A DNA stretch of 64,000 nucleotides from CAZGMJ01 sp964526785 (lineage in GTDB: Bacteria > Planctomycetota > Phycisphaerae > Sedimentisphaerales > Anaerobacaceae), in NCBI GenBank assembly GCA_964526785.1, contig CAZGMJ010000012.1, positions 40,929-104,928 of the forward strand, read 5' to 3'. The position numbers and the translations under genes are program-made. Position 1 is the stretch's first letter. Every line of letters begins with the position of its first letter. A model generated the notes under the pieces. The model was given only the letters and a program-made list of their open reading frames with translations. It made no database searches and was not told where the DNA came from. This document shows positions 35,693 through 45,488 of this stretch, piece by piece.

Positions 35693-38600
35693 TTACTGCG
35701 ACTGCGCCGTTCCTTGTCCGGCGCCTGTCCAACACGCCACGGAGCCGTCGAGCATAGAGACGAAGACCTTGCCGTCTGCCGCCGCCATGCCGTCCCAGAC
35801 CGGAGCCGATGCCATCCCATATTCGGCGATCTGTTTGCCGTCGTCACAGTGTACAATCCGTATCTGCCCGGCCGCGCTGTTCGTGTAAGCGTTCTCAACG
35901 TCCTCAGGTGACGAACCCAGGGGTACAACCCCCAGAAGCAGATGCGTGCCGGCCTTGACCATGGCCCGCGTCCGGACAGGCAGATCGCGCTTCCACACGC
36001 ACGGATCGACCTCGTCGCGACTCAGCTTGCGAAAATCGGCAAGCGACTCCTCGGACTGGTTGAATGGCTCGTTTTCCTTCCTGAACAGGCTGTACTTACC
36101 GTTCGAATTACCCTGCCGCCGAACGCCCCACACCCCCGACTCATCATAGACCATCATCACGCCGGTCGGCACCGCAATCGTCGGATTGCGCGAATCGGGC
36201 CGATTAACGATCCATGAATACGCAACAGGCACCCGGCTGAAATCACCCGTACCGAGCACCCAGTGCGAGCGATGGTTCTCGGCGCCGTCCAACAGACTGG
36301 ACGTCGAAAAAAGGTGCCGTCTCAACTGATTCCGCCTGTTCAGTTTCGAATCGAAGCACACATGATGCAGAAACACATCGGACCCGTCGCTCACGAGTAC
36401 GTCCGAGACCGCCCCAGCCGCCATCGAAAATGCATCGCTCAAATCCGACTCCTCGAAAGTCTTGTAGTCCGTCACATTCTGATCGATTCTGGCCGCATGC
36501 TCAGGCTCGGCCTTGTCCTTGCCCTCGCAGTATTCCGGGTGTTGGCTTTTGAAATGAGTTTTGCTCATGATTTCACCGGTCACAGGGTCCAGAGCATAGA
36601 GATCGATTCCTCCGTCAAGCCAGGTGGACCGCCCCGCCGAGCAATAGGCCACGTCGTTCAGGATCAGCACGCTTCCGTGTACGGGCCACAATGACTCGAC
36701 GCGATTTTGCGCAACCGTCCGCATGTCCGCCCGTGCAGCGAGAAACCGCCAAACGAGCGCACCGTCGCTCAGCCGTACGCAATACACTCGACCGTCCGCG
36801 CTACCGAACAAAGCCATCCCTCTGTAGATGCTCGGTGGCGAATCCACGGCCGCCCCGGCAACGTACCGCCAGACGACCTCGCCGCTGCCCTCATCCAGCG
36901 CATAAACTGTGTTTCCTTTCTTATCCGCGACCAATACCTTCCCTTGGGCGATCACGGGCGGCGTCAAGTCGCCCCCAAGAGATACCTTCCAATGTCGTTG
37001 CAGGTCACCCGTAACGGCTCGGTCTGCCACGCCGCTGCGCAGCGCGTCGTGTCGATACTGCGGCCAGGAACCTTTCAGATTGAGTGATTTATTCTCGCAT
37101 CGGCTGTAAGCGGGTCCCTTTTCCAGCCTCGCGTTGTCGCTTACCTCGGGCCATTTCTCTTTCTCAGCCGCCAACGCCCAGAACCCCCACAACTTCGACT
37201 CCATATAACACCCGCACGCGTGCGGCGGTGCATAGATCAGGCCATTGGCGGGCAGGATGCCGTACTGGCAGGTACCTCGCACCCAGTTGTTCCGAGAATG
37301 GTTGTTTTCGGCCAAATCCATCATCTCAATGCCCCGCTTGCCGGCAAGGATATAGCGCAGCGTCGCCTTCTCGCGGTAGCAGCGGTGATGATGTCCGGCT
37401 GTCTGCAAATCGACCATGACCGTGTTGGTCACCTTAACCTTTCCCGTACGCAAATCCCTGCCTTCGCTGAAGTCATTAACGGGCGGTGGCGAAACCGAAT
37501 CATGCACGTGCGAACCTCGCCACACCAGTCCGTCGATAACGAAAACATCCGCCGGTGAATGAAATCCCGCTCCCCCCTCGCAGTCCCACAGGAGCTTGCC
37601 CGAATCGCCGGCGAAGGCTGTCAGTCGCCCCGACAGATTGCACAGCACTACGTTATCTACAACAACCAGCGTGTTCCTGCCGAAACTGATACGCTTGCGC
37701 GCTCCGCCTTTTCTCGGTTCGCCTGCAGTCCACAGCCGCTCGCCCGATTTCAGATCGAAGCAGAGTATGCCCTCTCCCGCCTGAACGTACACCCGCTCAC
37801 CGTCCGATGCCAGCGTTTCGGGCATCAGATGCATTTCCGGGTCGGCCCACCGCCAGAGTTCCTCTTCTGTCTCCGCCTGCACGGCAACAATCGCCTTCCT
37901 ATTGGGCGCACGATATCGGCCTGCAAAGGCGCCGTGCTTGAACGCGTGTTCCGCGACAGGTGCACCGGCAAGCACCACCAGAACGCCATTTACGCAGACA
38001 ATCTCCTCGGCCCCGTTGGTAGCCCCGTATGTCCTTCGTGTCTTGCCCGTCGCCCCATCTAATGCCGACACCGGAGCGTTCAACGCCAGTGGAGCGTATA
38101 CCACGTCGCCGTCCGCAACGAGCAGTCTGGTTACCTGTGCCGGGCCTGACCGGAACCGTATCTCATGGGAGGCCCAGGATTCCATCGGCTTGCGCCACAA
38201 CTCCACACCGTTGAACGCATCTCGCGCAACAATCGACCACTCGCCCGACAGCGTAATATTCGCAGCCGGGGCCTCGTCCATGATATAGAAAAGCCTGCCG
38301 CCGGCCGTCACGACCGAACTGATGCTGCACAGCTTATGATGGTTGCGCGACCAGCGCGGACCGCCGAGCCACTGCATATGCCGGGGCGGACCCACGGCCG
38401 TGTCTTGCGCAACCGCGTTGTTGCCCGGACTATGCAGGTAATGCGTCCATTCGTCGATATTGTGGGGCCACGGCTTTTCCAGTTTCCGGTGCTTATCCCC
38501 ATTGAGGATGTACGCCACGCCGCCCGGCGAAAGAACGCGCAACATCTCCTTTTCCGATACGGCCGATGGACCGCTGACCACCAGCAGGTTTACAAGATCG

Positions 38601-38929
38601 TCAGTGTATGGCAGGTGCTCCTCGTCAAAAGTATCTATTGTTACGGCCTCGCCATACGCCCCGGCTCGTAGACAACTGCGCGCTCTCGCAACATCCGCGG
38701 CATCGGCATCCAGTCCCTGCACGATCATGCTGCCGCTGGTCTTCAGTGCGGCCGCCAGTCGCCCATCCCCGCAGTTGACGTGCACGATCAAACCGCCTTC
38801 GACGCCTGCATCACCAAGGACCGTCTTCGCCTGCCGATCCCAGTCCTCCCGCGATTGCGCCGCCGAAAGCACCGCCGGCAGAAGCAGCATTATCAGAGCA
38901 GCTTGCAGGGAACATAGTCGCTCGATCAT
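35693..38929 (-). CDS. Exported methyltransferase-like / PQQ-type beta-propeller protein, copy 2
   Basis: About 1078 residues from ATG at 38927-38929, with GGAGA upstream. A signal peptide (residues 1-24) is followed by the methyltransferase-like domain: EGGLIVHVNCGDGRLAAALK, MIVQGLDADAADVARA and TDDLVNLLVVSGPSAVS. The joint WPHNIDEWTHYLHSPGNNAV with VGPPRHMQWLGGPRWSRNHH and the block NNWVRGTCQYGILPANGLIY match copy 1 at 18506-21727. Propeller repeats include VSALDGATGKTRRTYGA, VYALDEGSGEVVWRYVAGA and VYCVRLSDGALVWRFLAAR. The copies share architecture throughout but differ greatly in sequence, so the duplication is old. No neighbour explains its task. Terminal CWTGAGQGTAQSQ is unstructured. 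Confidence 0.85.
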   Translation of the reverse strand: MIERLCSLQAALIMLLLPAVLSAAQSREDWDRQAKTVLGDAGVEGGLIVHVNCGDGRLAAALKTSGSMIVQGLDADAADVARARSCLRAGAYGEAVTIDTFDEEHLPYTDDLVNLLVVSGPSAVSEKEMLRVLSPGGVAYILNGDKHRKLEKPWPHNIDEWTHYLHSPGNNAVAQDTAVGPPRHMQWLGGPRWSRNHHKLCSISSVVTAGGRLFYIMDEAPAANITLSGEWSIVARDAFNGVELWRKPMESWASHEIRFRSGPAQVTRLLVADGDVVYAPLALNAPVSALDGATGKTRRTYGATNGAEEIVCVNGVLVVLAGAPVAEHAFKHGAFAGRYRAPNRKAIVAVQAETEEELWRWADPEMHLMPETLASDGERVYVQAGEGILCFDLKSGERLWTAGEPRKGGARKRISFGRNTLVVVDNVVLCNLSGRLTAFAGDSGKLLWDCEGGAGFHSPADVFVIDGLVWRGSHVHDSVSPPPVNDFSEGRDLRTGKVKVTNTVMVDLQTAGHHHRCYREKATLRYILAGKRGIEMMDLAENNHSRNNWVRGTCQYGILPANGLIYAPPHACGCYMESKLWGFWALAAEKEKWPEVSDNARLEKGPAYSRCENKSLNLKGSWPQYRHDALRSGVADRAVTGDLQRHWKVSLGGDLTPPVIAQGKVLVADKKGNTVYALDEGSGEVVWRYVAGAAVDSPPSIYRGMALFGSADGRVYCVRLSDGALVWRFLAARADMRTVAQNRVESLWPVHGSVLILNDVAYCSAGRSTWLDGGIDLYALDPVTGEIMSKTHFKSQHPEYCEGKDKAEPEHAARIDQNVTDYKTFEESDLSDAFSMAAGAVSDVLVSDGSDVFLHHVCFDSKLNRRNQLRRHLFSTSSLLDGAENHRSHWVLGTGDFSRVPVAYSWIVNRPDSRNPTIAVPTGVMMVYDESGVWGVRRQGNSNGKYSLFRKENEPFNQSEESLADFRKLSRDEVDPCVWKRDLPVRTRAMVKAGTHLLLGVVPLGSSPEDVENAYTNSAAGQIRIVHCDDGKQIAEYGMASAPVWDGMAAADGKVFVSMLDGSVACWTGAGQGTAQSQ

Positions 38930-39045
38930 GGGTCTATCTCCTTCAAAACAATTGATCAATCACCACCATCGATTGCTATTGTACCCCACGTCGGGCTGTA
39001 TTTCACGTGTGAACTCCATATTGGATGTGTCCCCCCGCCCACGAC

Positions 39046-39228
39046 TCAGCCCTGCTCGCCTTCCTGCTTGTCTTCTGAAACGACCTTCGAATCGACGTAC
39101 TTGCGCCCCGATCCACGCTGTCCCGCCTTTCTTTCTCGATTAGAATAGAAAGACTTTCGTCGATGACCCAAGAAGATGATGCGCACGAATACCCACACGA
39201 AAAAGAGCAAGATCAAGATGCGCAACAT
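39046..39228 (-). CDS. Small single-pass membrane protein downstream of hflC
   Basis: About 60 residues from ATG at 39226-39228 (MLRILILLFFVWVFVRIIFL); an ATG five codons upstream is in frame. One membrane helix is followed by a basic, Gly/Ser/Lys-rich cytoplasmic tail (RRKSFYSNRERKAGQRGSGR). It lies 89 bases after the hflC stop in the same direction. Short proteins of this DUF4834-like form are often annotated near hflKC, but I cannot assign a family or function. Confidence 0.55.
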   Translation of the reverse strand: MLRILILLFFVWVFVRIIFLGHRRKSFYSNRERKAGQRGSGRKYVDSKVVSEDKQEGEQG

Positions 39229-39317
39229 CGTTAGGAAGAGCATACCGTCCCGTTCTCATCAACCAGCCTCGTCATTGTCCATCTATATCACTGATCGGCA
39301 GTTTTCCCAGACAGATG

Positions 39318-40361
39318 CTACTCCACCTGTTCAACGTCCGGACTGGTCAGCATATTCCCTTTGATCATGTCGAGCAGCGGATTATCCGTTCCCAGAATGA
39401 GCTTTGTCCCGCCCCCGCCGAAGTGCTCTTCGTAGAGTTCGAGCGTCTTCCAGAAACGATAGAACTCCGGGTCTTCGCCGTATGCCCTGGCATAGATTTC
39501 CGTCGCGTTTGCATCTGCGGCGCCCTCGATTTGTTCCGCCTCTCTGTATGCCTCCGACAGAATCGTTTTCATATCCCGCTCCTGATCGCCCATGATCTTC
39601 TCATACTCGCCCTCACCCTCGGAGATGTATTTCTCGGCGATTCGCTGTCGTTCCTCGATCATCCGATCCTCCACCTTCTGCTTGACGTCTTCGACATAAT
39701 TCAAACCGGTGATCAGCACTCCCGAAGTGTGTATACCGATGCCGTATTCCTCGCAGGCCTTGCGCGAAGTCTCCGTAATCTCCGCCACAATTTTCGGACG
39801 CCCTTCGTTGACTGCCTCGACTCGCGAAGTCTCCTGTAATTCCTCCTCCTGTACGCGCATCTCGCGATTGCTTGTGCGCACGATCTCAATGAGATCCCGG
39901 CTCGTGATCGAGTTGCGGGTGCTCGAATCGATAATGTCATCCAGTCTGGCGTGCGCCTGCTCTTCAGTCCCGACCGACCGCAGAAAACGCAGCGGGTCCT
40001 TGATGTACCATCGGGCCGTACAATCCACCCAGATATATTTCTTATCCTTAGTCGGAATTTGCTCGGGATATCCGTTCCACCGCAGCAGTCGTCTTTCGAA
40101 ACGCCGCACGCTTTCGATAAACGGCGTCTTAAACCGCAGTCCGGCCCCATCGGCCACCGCAATACCTTCTTCCGCGTACCTGGCCTTCAGTTCGCCAAGC
40201 AGCGCCTCCTTGTCGCGCCCCTCGATCGGATTGATAACAACGCGCACCGGCTTGCCGAACTGCGTCACAACCGCCTGCTCGGTCTGATCGATAATATATA
40301 CCGACGACCACAGCAGTATCAAACCAATCAACGCACCGACAATAATGAGTATCCGAGTCAT
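39318..40361 (-). CDS. hflC: HflC-like SPFH membrane protease modulator
   Basis: A 347-residue protein with an N-terminal anchor (residues 3-24) and a band-7/SPFH domain: YIIDQTEQAVVTQFGKPVRV, LRFKTPFIESVRRFERRLLR, IPTKDKKYIWVDCTARWYIK and SRDLIEIVRTS. The C-terminal part is a coiled coil (EERQRIAEKYISEGEGEYEK, YREAEQIEGAADANATEIYA, DPEFYRFWKTLELYEE). This is HflC, the partner of HflK in a periplasm-facing cage around FtsH. An insert of about 35 residues (ALLGELKARYAEEGIAVADG) in the SPFH domain is longer than in E. coli HflC. Confidence 0.92.
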   Translation of the reverse strand: MTRILIIVGALIGLILLWSSVYIIDQTEQAVVTQFGKPVRVVINPIEGRDKEALLGELKARYAEEGIAVADGAGLRFKTPFIESVRRFERRLLRWNGYPEQIPTKDKKYIWVDCTARWYIKDPLRFLRSVGTEEQAHARLDDIIDSSTRNSITSRDLIEIVRTSNREMRVQEEELQETSRVEAVNEGRPKIVAEITETSRKACEEYGIGIHTSGVLITGLNYVEDVKQKVEDRMIEERQRIAEKYISEGEGEYEKIMGDQERDMKTILSEAYREAEQIEGAADANATEIYARAYGEDPEFYRFWKTLELYEEHFGGGGTKLILGTDNPLLDMIKGNMLTSPDVEQVE

Positions 40362-40411
40362 GTGAATATCCTTAATAAGGCCGTCCCGACCGTTTCTAAT
40401 ACAACAACGCG

Positions 40412-41518
40412 CTATTTGTCACTCTCCAGATCGAGCTTCATCAGAATACCCCCTTCGGCGCCGCCCTGCTCGATAATCCATTTGTCGGGAATCTCCGGCA
40501 GAAGTTTCGCCATGGTCTCGAGGTACATCCGCTGTCTTGTAACATCAGGCGCCTTGCGATACTCCTCATAGACGCTTCTGAATTTCGCCACGTCCCCTTC
40601 TGCTCTGTTGACGCGTTCGGCCGCATATCCTCTGGCCGTTTCCACAAGCTTCTTCGCCTCGCCTTTCGTCTTCGGAATCTTCTCGTTATACGCCCGCATG
40701 GCCTCGTTGATGCGCTGCTCTTTTTGCTGCTGAGCCTTGTTCACTTCGTTAAAGGCGGGCCGTACTTTCTGAGGCGGATTCGACGACTGGATCTTCACCG
40801 TTACCACATGAATCCCCGTTTCGTACTGATCGAGCAATTCCTGAATCTTCTCCCGAGCCGAGTTCTCATACTCAATTCGACCGATTGTTATCGCCTCATC
40901 CACACTGCCGTCGCCGACCAGCAGCCGCATCACTGCTTCGCTGGCGTCCCGAATTGTCTCACGGGGCTCGCGAACATTGAACAAATAATTCCTCGCATCC
41001 TTGATCTTGTACTGAACGATCCACTCGACATCCGTTATATTGAGATCGCCTGTCAACATTGCATATTCGCTCCGCAGCACATCTTTCGCCCGCTCCTCCA
41101 GAGTCGTTCTTCTGCTCCGGGCCGTGCGCTCCCCACTCCGTTCAATCAACCGCCGCAAATCTTCCTGCCTCGCATTTCTGCTGTCTATCTCCTCGACGCC
41201 AAGATAGCGCGAGTTCACACCCGCTTCCAGAGTGCGGAATCCGAACTCCTCCTTCTGCACACGCTTGACCGGGACAGACACGGCCGATTCAATTCCCAAA
41301 GGCGCCTTAAGGTGTATTCCCGGTTCGGTGGTCCGGCTGTATTTACCGAAACGTTTGATGATACCCGCCGAGTTGGTCGGCACCGTATAGATCGATGTAA
41401 CAACGGCCACCGCTATGACGACTACGGCCAGAACTATCTTGGCCCAGCGCATCCCATGTAACTTGTTTTGCCCGTAATAAACCGCTTGAGTTCTCTGTAG
41501 TAATTCATTAATATCCAT
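40412..41518 (-). CDS. hflK: HflK-like SPFH membrane protease modulator
   Basis: About 368 residues from ATG at 41516-41518 (MDINELLQRTQAVYYG), with GAGGA ahead of it; a longer start at 41572 has no such site. One anchor (about 24-45, IVLAVVVIAVAVVTSIYTV) precedes the SPFH domain: NSAGIIKRFGKYSRTTEPGI, LTGDLNITDVEWIVQYKIKD, LFNVREPRETIRDASEAVMR and IGRIEYENSAREKIQELLDQ. The coiled coil has NEVNKAQQQKEQRINEAMRA and AERVNRAEGDVAKFRSVYEE. Order hflK-hflC on one transcript is the usual one. Confidence 0.92.
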   Translation of the reverse strand: MDINELLQRTQAVYYGQNKLHGMRWAKIVLAVVVIAVAVVTSIYTVPTNSAGIIKRFGKYSRTTEPGIHLKAPLGIESAVSVPVKRVQKEEFGFRTLEAGVNSRYLGVEEIDSRNARQEDLRRLIERSGERTARSRRTTLEERAKDVLRSEYAMLTGDLNITDVEWIVQYKIKDARNYLFNVREPRETIRDASEAVMRLLVGDGSVDEAITIGRIEYENSAREKIQELLDQYETGIHVVTVKIQSSNPPQKVRPAFNEVNKAQQQKEQRINEAMRAYNEKIPKTKGEAKKLVETARGYAAERVNRAEGDVAKFRSVYEEYRKAPDVTRQRMYLETMAKLLPEIPDKWIIEQGGAEGGILMKLDLESDK

Positions 41519-41606
41519 ATCGGTCCTCAATTTGGCGAAAAAGTCGGTCGTCCGAAGCAACCGCATACGCAACCGCGAGTATTTCTATGCCACCCACCCC
41601 AGAATC

Positions 41607-41634
41607 ATCATAGATCATAATGAGGCACTGTAAA
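41607..41634 (-). promoter_or_regulatory. Probable promoter of hflK-hflC
   Basis: Minus-strand -35 TTTACA (41629-41634) and -10 TATGAT (41607-41612), separated by 16 bases, about 90 bases before the hflK start. Confidence 0.45.
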
Positions 41635-41740
41635 CCTTAATCTCAATTAGAGCCGAACGCTCCACCATCCCGGCGCCCCCCCCGCGACCCGTCGAGACAT
41701 CTCGGATCTGCTTGCATTGCCCTAAGCTCGGGCATCATCG

Positions 41741-43843
41741 TTATCTGGGCTGGAGCCAGATGAAATCCACGCCGATCTCGGCACCCGCCCCACTTGTCGA
41801 TTCGACCGCGAGCACGTGTTCGCCTGCGGTCAATTCCATCGGCTTTAGTGCCATAGTCCGAAGCAATGTTCGATACGGCCGGCGCAGATCGACTGTCGCA
41901 GAGCCATCGGCAAGCTCGATAGGCCTGCCGTCCAGCCGAAACGAGACCGGACCGGAGGACGGCATCAATGAAAATGCCACGTGAATCTGCTTCTTGCCTG
42001 CGGACTTGACCGGCAGCTTGAAATGGCGTCGATTCCCGGCCTCCTCAGCCCGCCAGACGTACAACTGTCCTCCCGCCCAGATGCGCGCCTTTCGCAATTG
42101 CGCCGATTCGCTCGTGTCAGCCACATCCTCGGCGGAAAAGAAAACGGCCCCGGACGCCCCCTTGCGCGCAGCCGGCCGCCAATCCTCCGGCAATTCCGGA
42201 AGACGCACCTCGGCCGGCATAATCGCCATATGATCATCCGTCACGCCGCCCCTCGCATAATGGTACGCGATTCGGGCATAGGAAACACCCGGCGTCCGCT
42301 CATGGCTGAACAGTTCCATGTAGAACCGCATGCTGTGCTCGAAAGGAATCGCATCGAGAGAGTGCCATCGATAGTTCGTGACAAAACCGCGGTTTCCCGG
42401 ACCATCGTTGCGAGGCTGGCCGCAGTGCGGATACGTGAAGATATCCGGCGAGGACCACGAATAATTGAAGTAGTCCTCCGATCCCGTCCCGAACGTCGAG
42501 GGAACCGTATCGTCATCAACGAACACCTTCTCGTCGCCCTCGCCCCACCAGTTGCCGTAAGGCGTCGGCACAGGCGACGGATTCATCAGATACACGCCCG
42601 TCCCCACGTACACGCCTGTCCCTTTCGCCAGCAGAAACGGCAGATCCTGCACCGCAGCGTTAGAGGCGATCAAATCGTGATCCACCCGCCATCGAGCCCG
42701 AAAATGCATACTCCTCTCATCCCACGCAAATGGCATCGTTCGCACACATCCGCTCGCTCGTACACTCTGCTGGCCGTAGTTCTGCAGGCGAATCTCGCAG
42801 GACCGCTCGAACGGCATAACATAGCGGCACGTCATCGTCCCGTCAGGTGCTACCGTAAAAGGCAGAGACTGATACGGATTCACTCCCGGCGCAGCGCCGA
42901 AGAAATCCCCGACCGGCGACTGCACCTGCCCCCAGGGATACTCATCACAGACGACATGCAGAATCGTCTGCCGAAGTGCCCTATCCAGGTCCTTCGCTGT
43001 CAACTTGATCTCGAACATCTCGATCGCAGCCGTACCCTCCAGCCGCAGCACGCTTGTGCTCTCGCCCGGTGCCAGACTCGCTTCGTATAGCTGCGGCTTG
43101 GCCGATGATCGCCGCTCCACATTGTTGTCCGGGTCGTCCAAGATCCGACTGACACGATCAATCGTGCTGCTGTAGCGACGAATATCTTCCGGTGCGAAGG
43201 AAGCCACGCGAGCACCTTCTTCATACAGCCGCACCTGAAGCTGATAGAAATGAATCCGCCGGATATCGCCCCGCCAGGCTACTCGCAGCCGCCTTGCAAA
43301 CGGAATCGGCGCATACGAGGCATCCCGCTGATAAAGCGTACGACCGAACAGTTGCCTGTCGATGTGGCTGATCTGCGAAAAGTGGTCGTACGGCCGGTGA
43401 AAGAAATCGTTCGCACTACCCGCATACACCGCCTTCTCCGAACCGTCGATATACATTCGCACTTCTCCGCCGATCGCCGCGGTCCACAGACGCACAATCG
43501 CCCCCGGTCCTTCTACATCCGCAATCAGATATTCGCCCACTCCGTCGTCGCCGGGTTCTTTCAAGACTTTCTCAAAATTAGGCACCGGCTCGTTGCCGAA
43601 TCCGTCCGAATTCGCAAACCACTGGGGACCGCCGGGCACCGTACTGCGATGGTCGTACGATGAGAACTGCACCGTACGATAGGCCGGCTCCGGAAACCTG
43701 GCCAGCCCTTCCAGATCGACCATCTCCTCGAACAGCGTGCCTGTCGTAATGAGGCGTCCCCGATCGCCACCGATGACCGGCGCCGCCAACGTCCATACGA
43801 TCAAAAAGCAAGTCACTTGAAACCTCCGGATTCCTTCATACAT
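41741..43843 (-). CDS. Secreted DUF2961 protein
   Basis: About 700 residues from ATG at 43841-43843, with GAGAGG upstream; the frame is open further back but without a signal peptide. A signal peptide (FQVTCFLIVWTLAAPVIGG) is followed by the DUF2961 domain: TVQFSSYDHRSTVPGGPQWF, YLIADVEGPGAIVRLWTAA, GDEKVFVDDDTVPSTFGTGS with EDYFNYSW, and YRWHSLDAIPFEHSMRFYME. The double jelly-roll DUF2961 enzymes include alpha-D-fructofuranosidases and other exo-glycosidases (GH172), in which a Glu-Asp-Tyr-like motif such as GSEDYF is near the active site. A small C-terminal carbohydrate-binding-like domain (VDLRRPYRTLLRTMALKPME) ends the protein. It is divergent from the Gfo/Idh/MocA gene and probably serves glycan breakdown. 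Confidence 0.88.
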   Translation of the reverse strand: MYEGIRRFQVTCFLIVWTLAAPVIGGDRGRLITTGTLFEEMVDLEGLARFPEPAYRTVQFSSYDHRSTVPGGPQWFANSDGFGNEPVPNFEKVLKEPGDDGVGEYLIADVEGPGAIVRLWTAAIGGEVRMYIDGSEKAVYAGSANDFFHRPYDHFSQISHIDRQLFGRTLYQRDASYAPIPFARRLRVAWRGDIRRIHFYQLQVRLYEEGARVASFAPEDIRRYSSTIDRVSRILDDPDNNVERRSSAKPQLYEASLAPGESTSVLRLEGTAAIEMFEIKLTAKDLDRALRQTILHVVCDEYPWGQVQSPVGDFFGAAPGVNPYQSLPFTVAPDGTMTCRYVMPFERSCEIRLQNYGQQSVRASGCVRTMPFAWDERSMHFRARWRVDHDLIASNAAVQDLPFLLAKGTGVYVGTGVYLMNPSPVPTPYGNWWGEGDEKVFVDDDTVPSTFGTGSEDYFNYSWSSPDIFTYPHCGQPRNDGPGNRGFVTNYRWHSLDAIPFEHSMRFYMELFSHERTPGVSYARIAYHYARGGVTDDHMAIMPAEVRLPELPEDWRPAARKGASGAVFFSAEDVADTSESAQLRKARIWAGGQLYVWRAEEAGNRRHFKLPVKSAGKKQIHVAFSLMPSSGPVSFRLDGRPIELADGSATVDLRRPYRTLLRTMALKPMELTAGEHVLAVESTSGAGAEIGVDFIWLQPR

Positions 43844-44143
43844 TGTGTTCCCTCTCAATCGGACTACGTACGTTCGGACCATCACCCTGCTCCGCATAAC
43901 ATAGCACAATTCCCCCCGCACCGCACGCCTCTGCTCAAAGGATGCCCGGCAACAAGCCTGACGCCTGTTCGAACCAGCGCAAAAAGCCCGTGGACGCTGA
44001 CTGTCCAATGCATTACAATCGCCGGTCGATTGACGGTTTCCGTAATTGCGTCCTGCGGGCGAAGGCCGCAGCGCCCGGCACCGTCGAATCGAATGTTGAA
44101 ACTTATGGTGAACACAATTCACTACATGCATTAGGAGATGACC
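43844..44143. other. Intergenic region between divergent DUF2961 and oxidoreductase genes
   Basis: About 300 bases. Apart from the two ribosome binding sites at its ends, I see no convincing promoter pair, hairpin or repeat. Open frames crossing it are extensions of the flanking genes or composed of chance codons. Confidence 0.5.
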
Positions 44144-45457
44144 ATGTCGAAGAAGAATTCCAACCTGACACGCCGCGACTTTCTGATGCGAGCGTCGGCT
44201 CTCGCGGCCGTACCGGCCATAGTGCCCGCCTCGGCACTCGGACGCGACGGGGCCGTCCCGCCCAGCGAGCGAATCATCATGGCGGGTATCGGCATCGGAA
44301 GCCGCGGTTCACACGATCTGCGATGGATGCTTCCGGAATCGGATGTTCAGTTCGTGGCCATTTGCGACGCCCGAAAAGAACGCCGACTGGCCGTTAAAAA
44401 AATGATCGACGACAGATACGGCAACAACGACTGCGCCATGTATTCCGACATTCGCACGTTTCTCGCCGAGCGCACCGATATCGACGGTGTTCTTATCGCC
44501 ACGGGCGACCGTTGGCACTCGCTGGCCGCCATCATGGCTATGCGCGCCGGCAAGGACGTCTACTCCGAAAAGCCCTCCTCGATGACCATCGCCGAGGGCC
44601 AGGCCGTGGTCGAGACGGCTCGCCGCTATCGCCGAATCTACCAGACAGGCACCCAGCGGCTCAGCGAAGGCAATTTCACATTCGCCAACGAACTGCTGCG
44701 AACCGGCCGTCTCGGAGAAGTCCATACCGTTCGCGCCCACATCGCCCCATGGGACGCCGCGGAAATGAGTCACGATTGGCTTCCCGCCGAACCGCTGCCC
44801 GCGAAGGATGAGGTCTTCTGGGACGAGTGGCTGGGTCCCTGCCCGTGGCGGCCGTATAACTCGGCATACGTCCGCGGCCGTTGGCGAGGCTACTACGATT
44901 TCCACACCAGTTGCATCGGCGAATGGGGCGCGCACACATTTGCCCAGTGCCAGGTCGCGATGGGTGCCGCCGACACCTCGGCCGTCGAATACCATTACGT
45001 ACCCAACAAGACCGGCGACGGAATGGTCACCAAATTCTCAAACGGCATTAAGATGGTTCTCGAACTGGACAGAGAGAAGAAATACTGGCACGGTTCCTGC
45101 GGCGTCCGCTACGAAGGCACCGAAGGCTGGGTCGCCATTGCAGACGGTTACTCCAAACCTGATGTTTCTAACCCTGCATGGATGCAGGATTTCAAGAAGC
45201 TCGTCGGCGACTACATGGCCCGCACCGGCCGGCCGATGAGCCACGTCCGTAATCTTCTCGATTGCATCAAGACCCGCCAGCAGACCATCGCCAACCCGGT
45301 CATGATGCATCGCACCATGTCCACGGTCCACGCCGCGAACATCTGCATGTGGCTCAAGCGCAACCTTCGATATGACCCGGTCAAAGAAGAGTTCATCGAT
45401 GATCCCGAAGCCAATCGCTTCCGTTCGCGTGCCATGCGAGAACCCTGGATTATCTGA
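44144..45457 (+). CDS. Tat-exported Gfo/Idh/MocA-family oxidoreductase
   Basis: About 437 residues from ATG at 44144, six bases after AGGAG; the ATG two codons earlier sits directly on that site. A Tat signal (NLTRRDFLMRASALAAVPAI) is followed by a Rossmann domain (IIMAGIGIGSRGSHDLRWML, VQFVAICDARKERRLAVKKM) and the family motif GKDVYSEKPSSMTIAEGQAV containing EKP. The C-terminal alpha/beta domain has WDEWLGPCPWRPYN and YYDFHTSCIGEWGAHTFAQC, a His/Cys-rich substrate region. Members of this exported group oxidise or deglycosylate sugars with a tightly bound NAD. Location with DUF2961 and HEAT genes suggests a periplasmic carbohydrate role. Confidence 0.92.
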   Translation: MSKKNSNLTRRDFLMRASALAAVPAIVPASALGRDGAVPPSERIIMAGIGIGSRGSHDLRWMLPESDVQFVAICDARKERRLAVKKMIDDRYGNNDCAMYSDIRTFLAERTDIDGVLIATGDRWHSLAAIMAMRAGKDVYSEKPSSMTIAEGQAVVETARRYRRIYQTGTQRLSEGNFTFANELLRTGRLGEVHTVRAHIAPWDAAEMSHDWLPAEPLPAKDEVFWDEWLGPCPWRPYNSAYVRGRWRGYYDFHTSCIGEWGAHTFAQCQVAMGAADTSAVEYHYVPNKTGDGMVTKFSNGIKMVLELDREKKYWHGSCGVRYEGTEGWVAIADGYSKPDVSNPAWMQDFKKLVGDYMARTGRPMSHVRNLLDCIKTRQQTIANPVMMHRTMSTVHAANICMWLKRNLRYDPVKEEFIDDPEANRFRSRAMREPWII

Positions 45458-45488
45458 ATACCCGATTATACCCGGAAGGAACAAGACC

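Noticed and set aside
41981..43090. 369-codon open frame on the plus strand
   Set aside because: Antisense to the DUF2961 gene, with Arg/His-rich translation typical of shadow frames in high-GC DNA.
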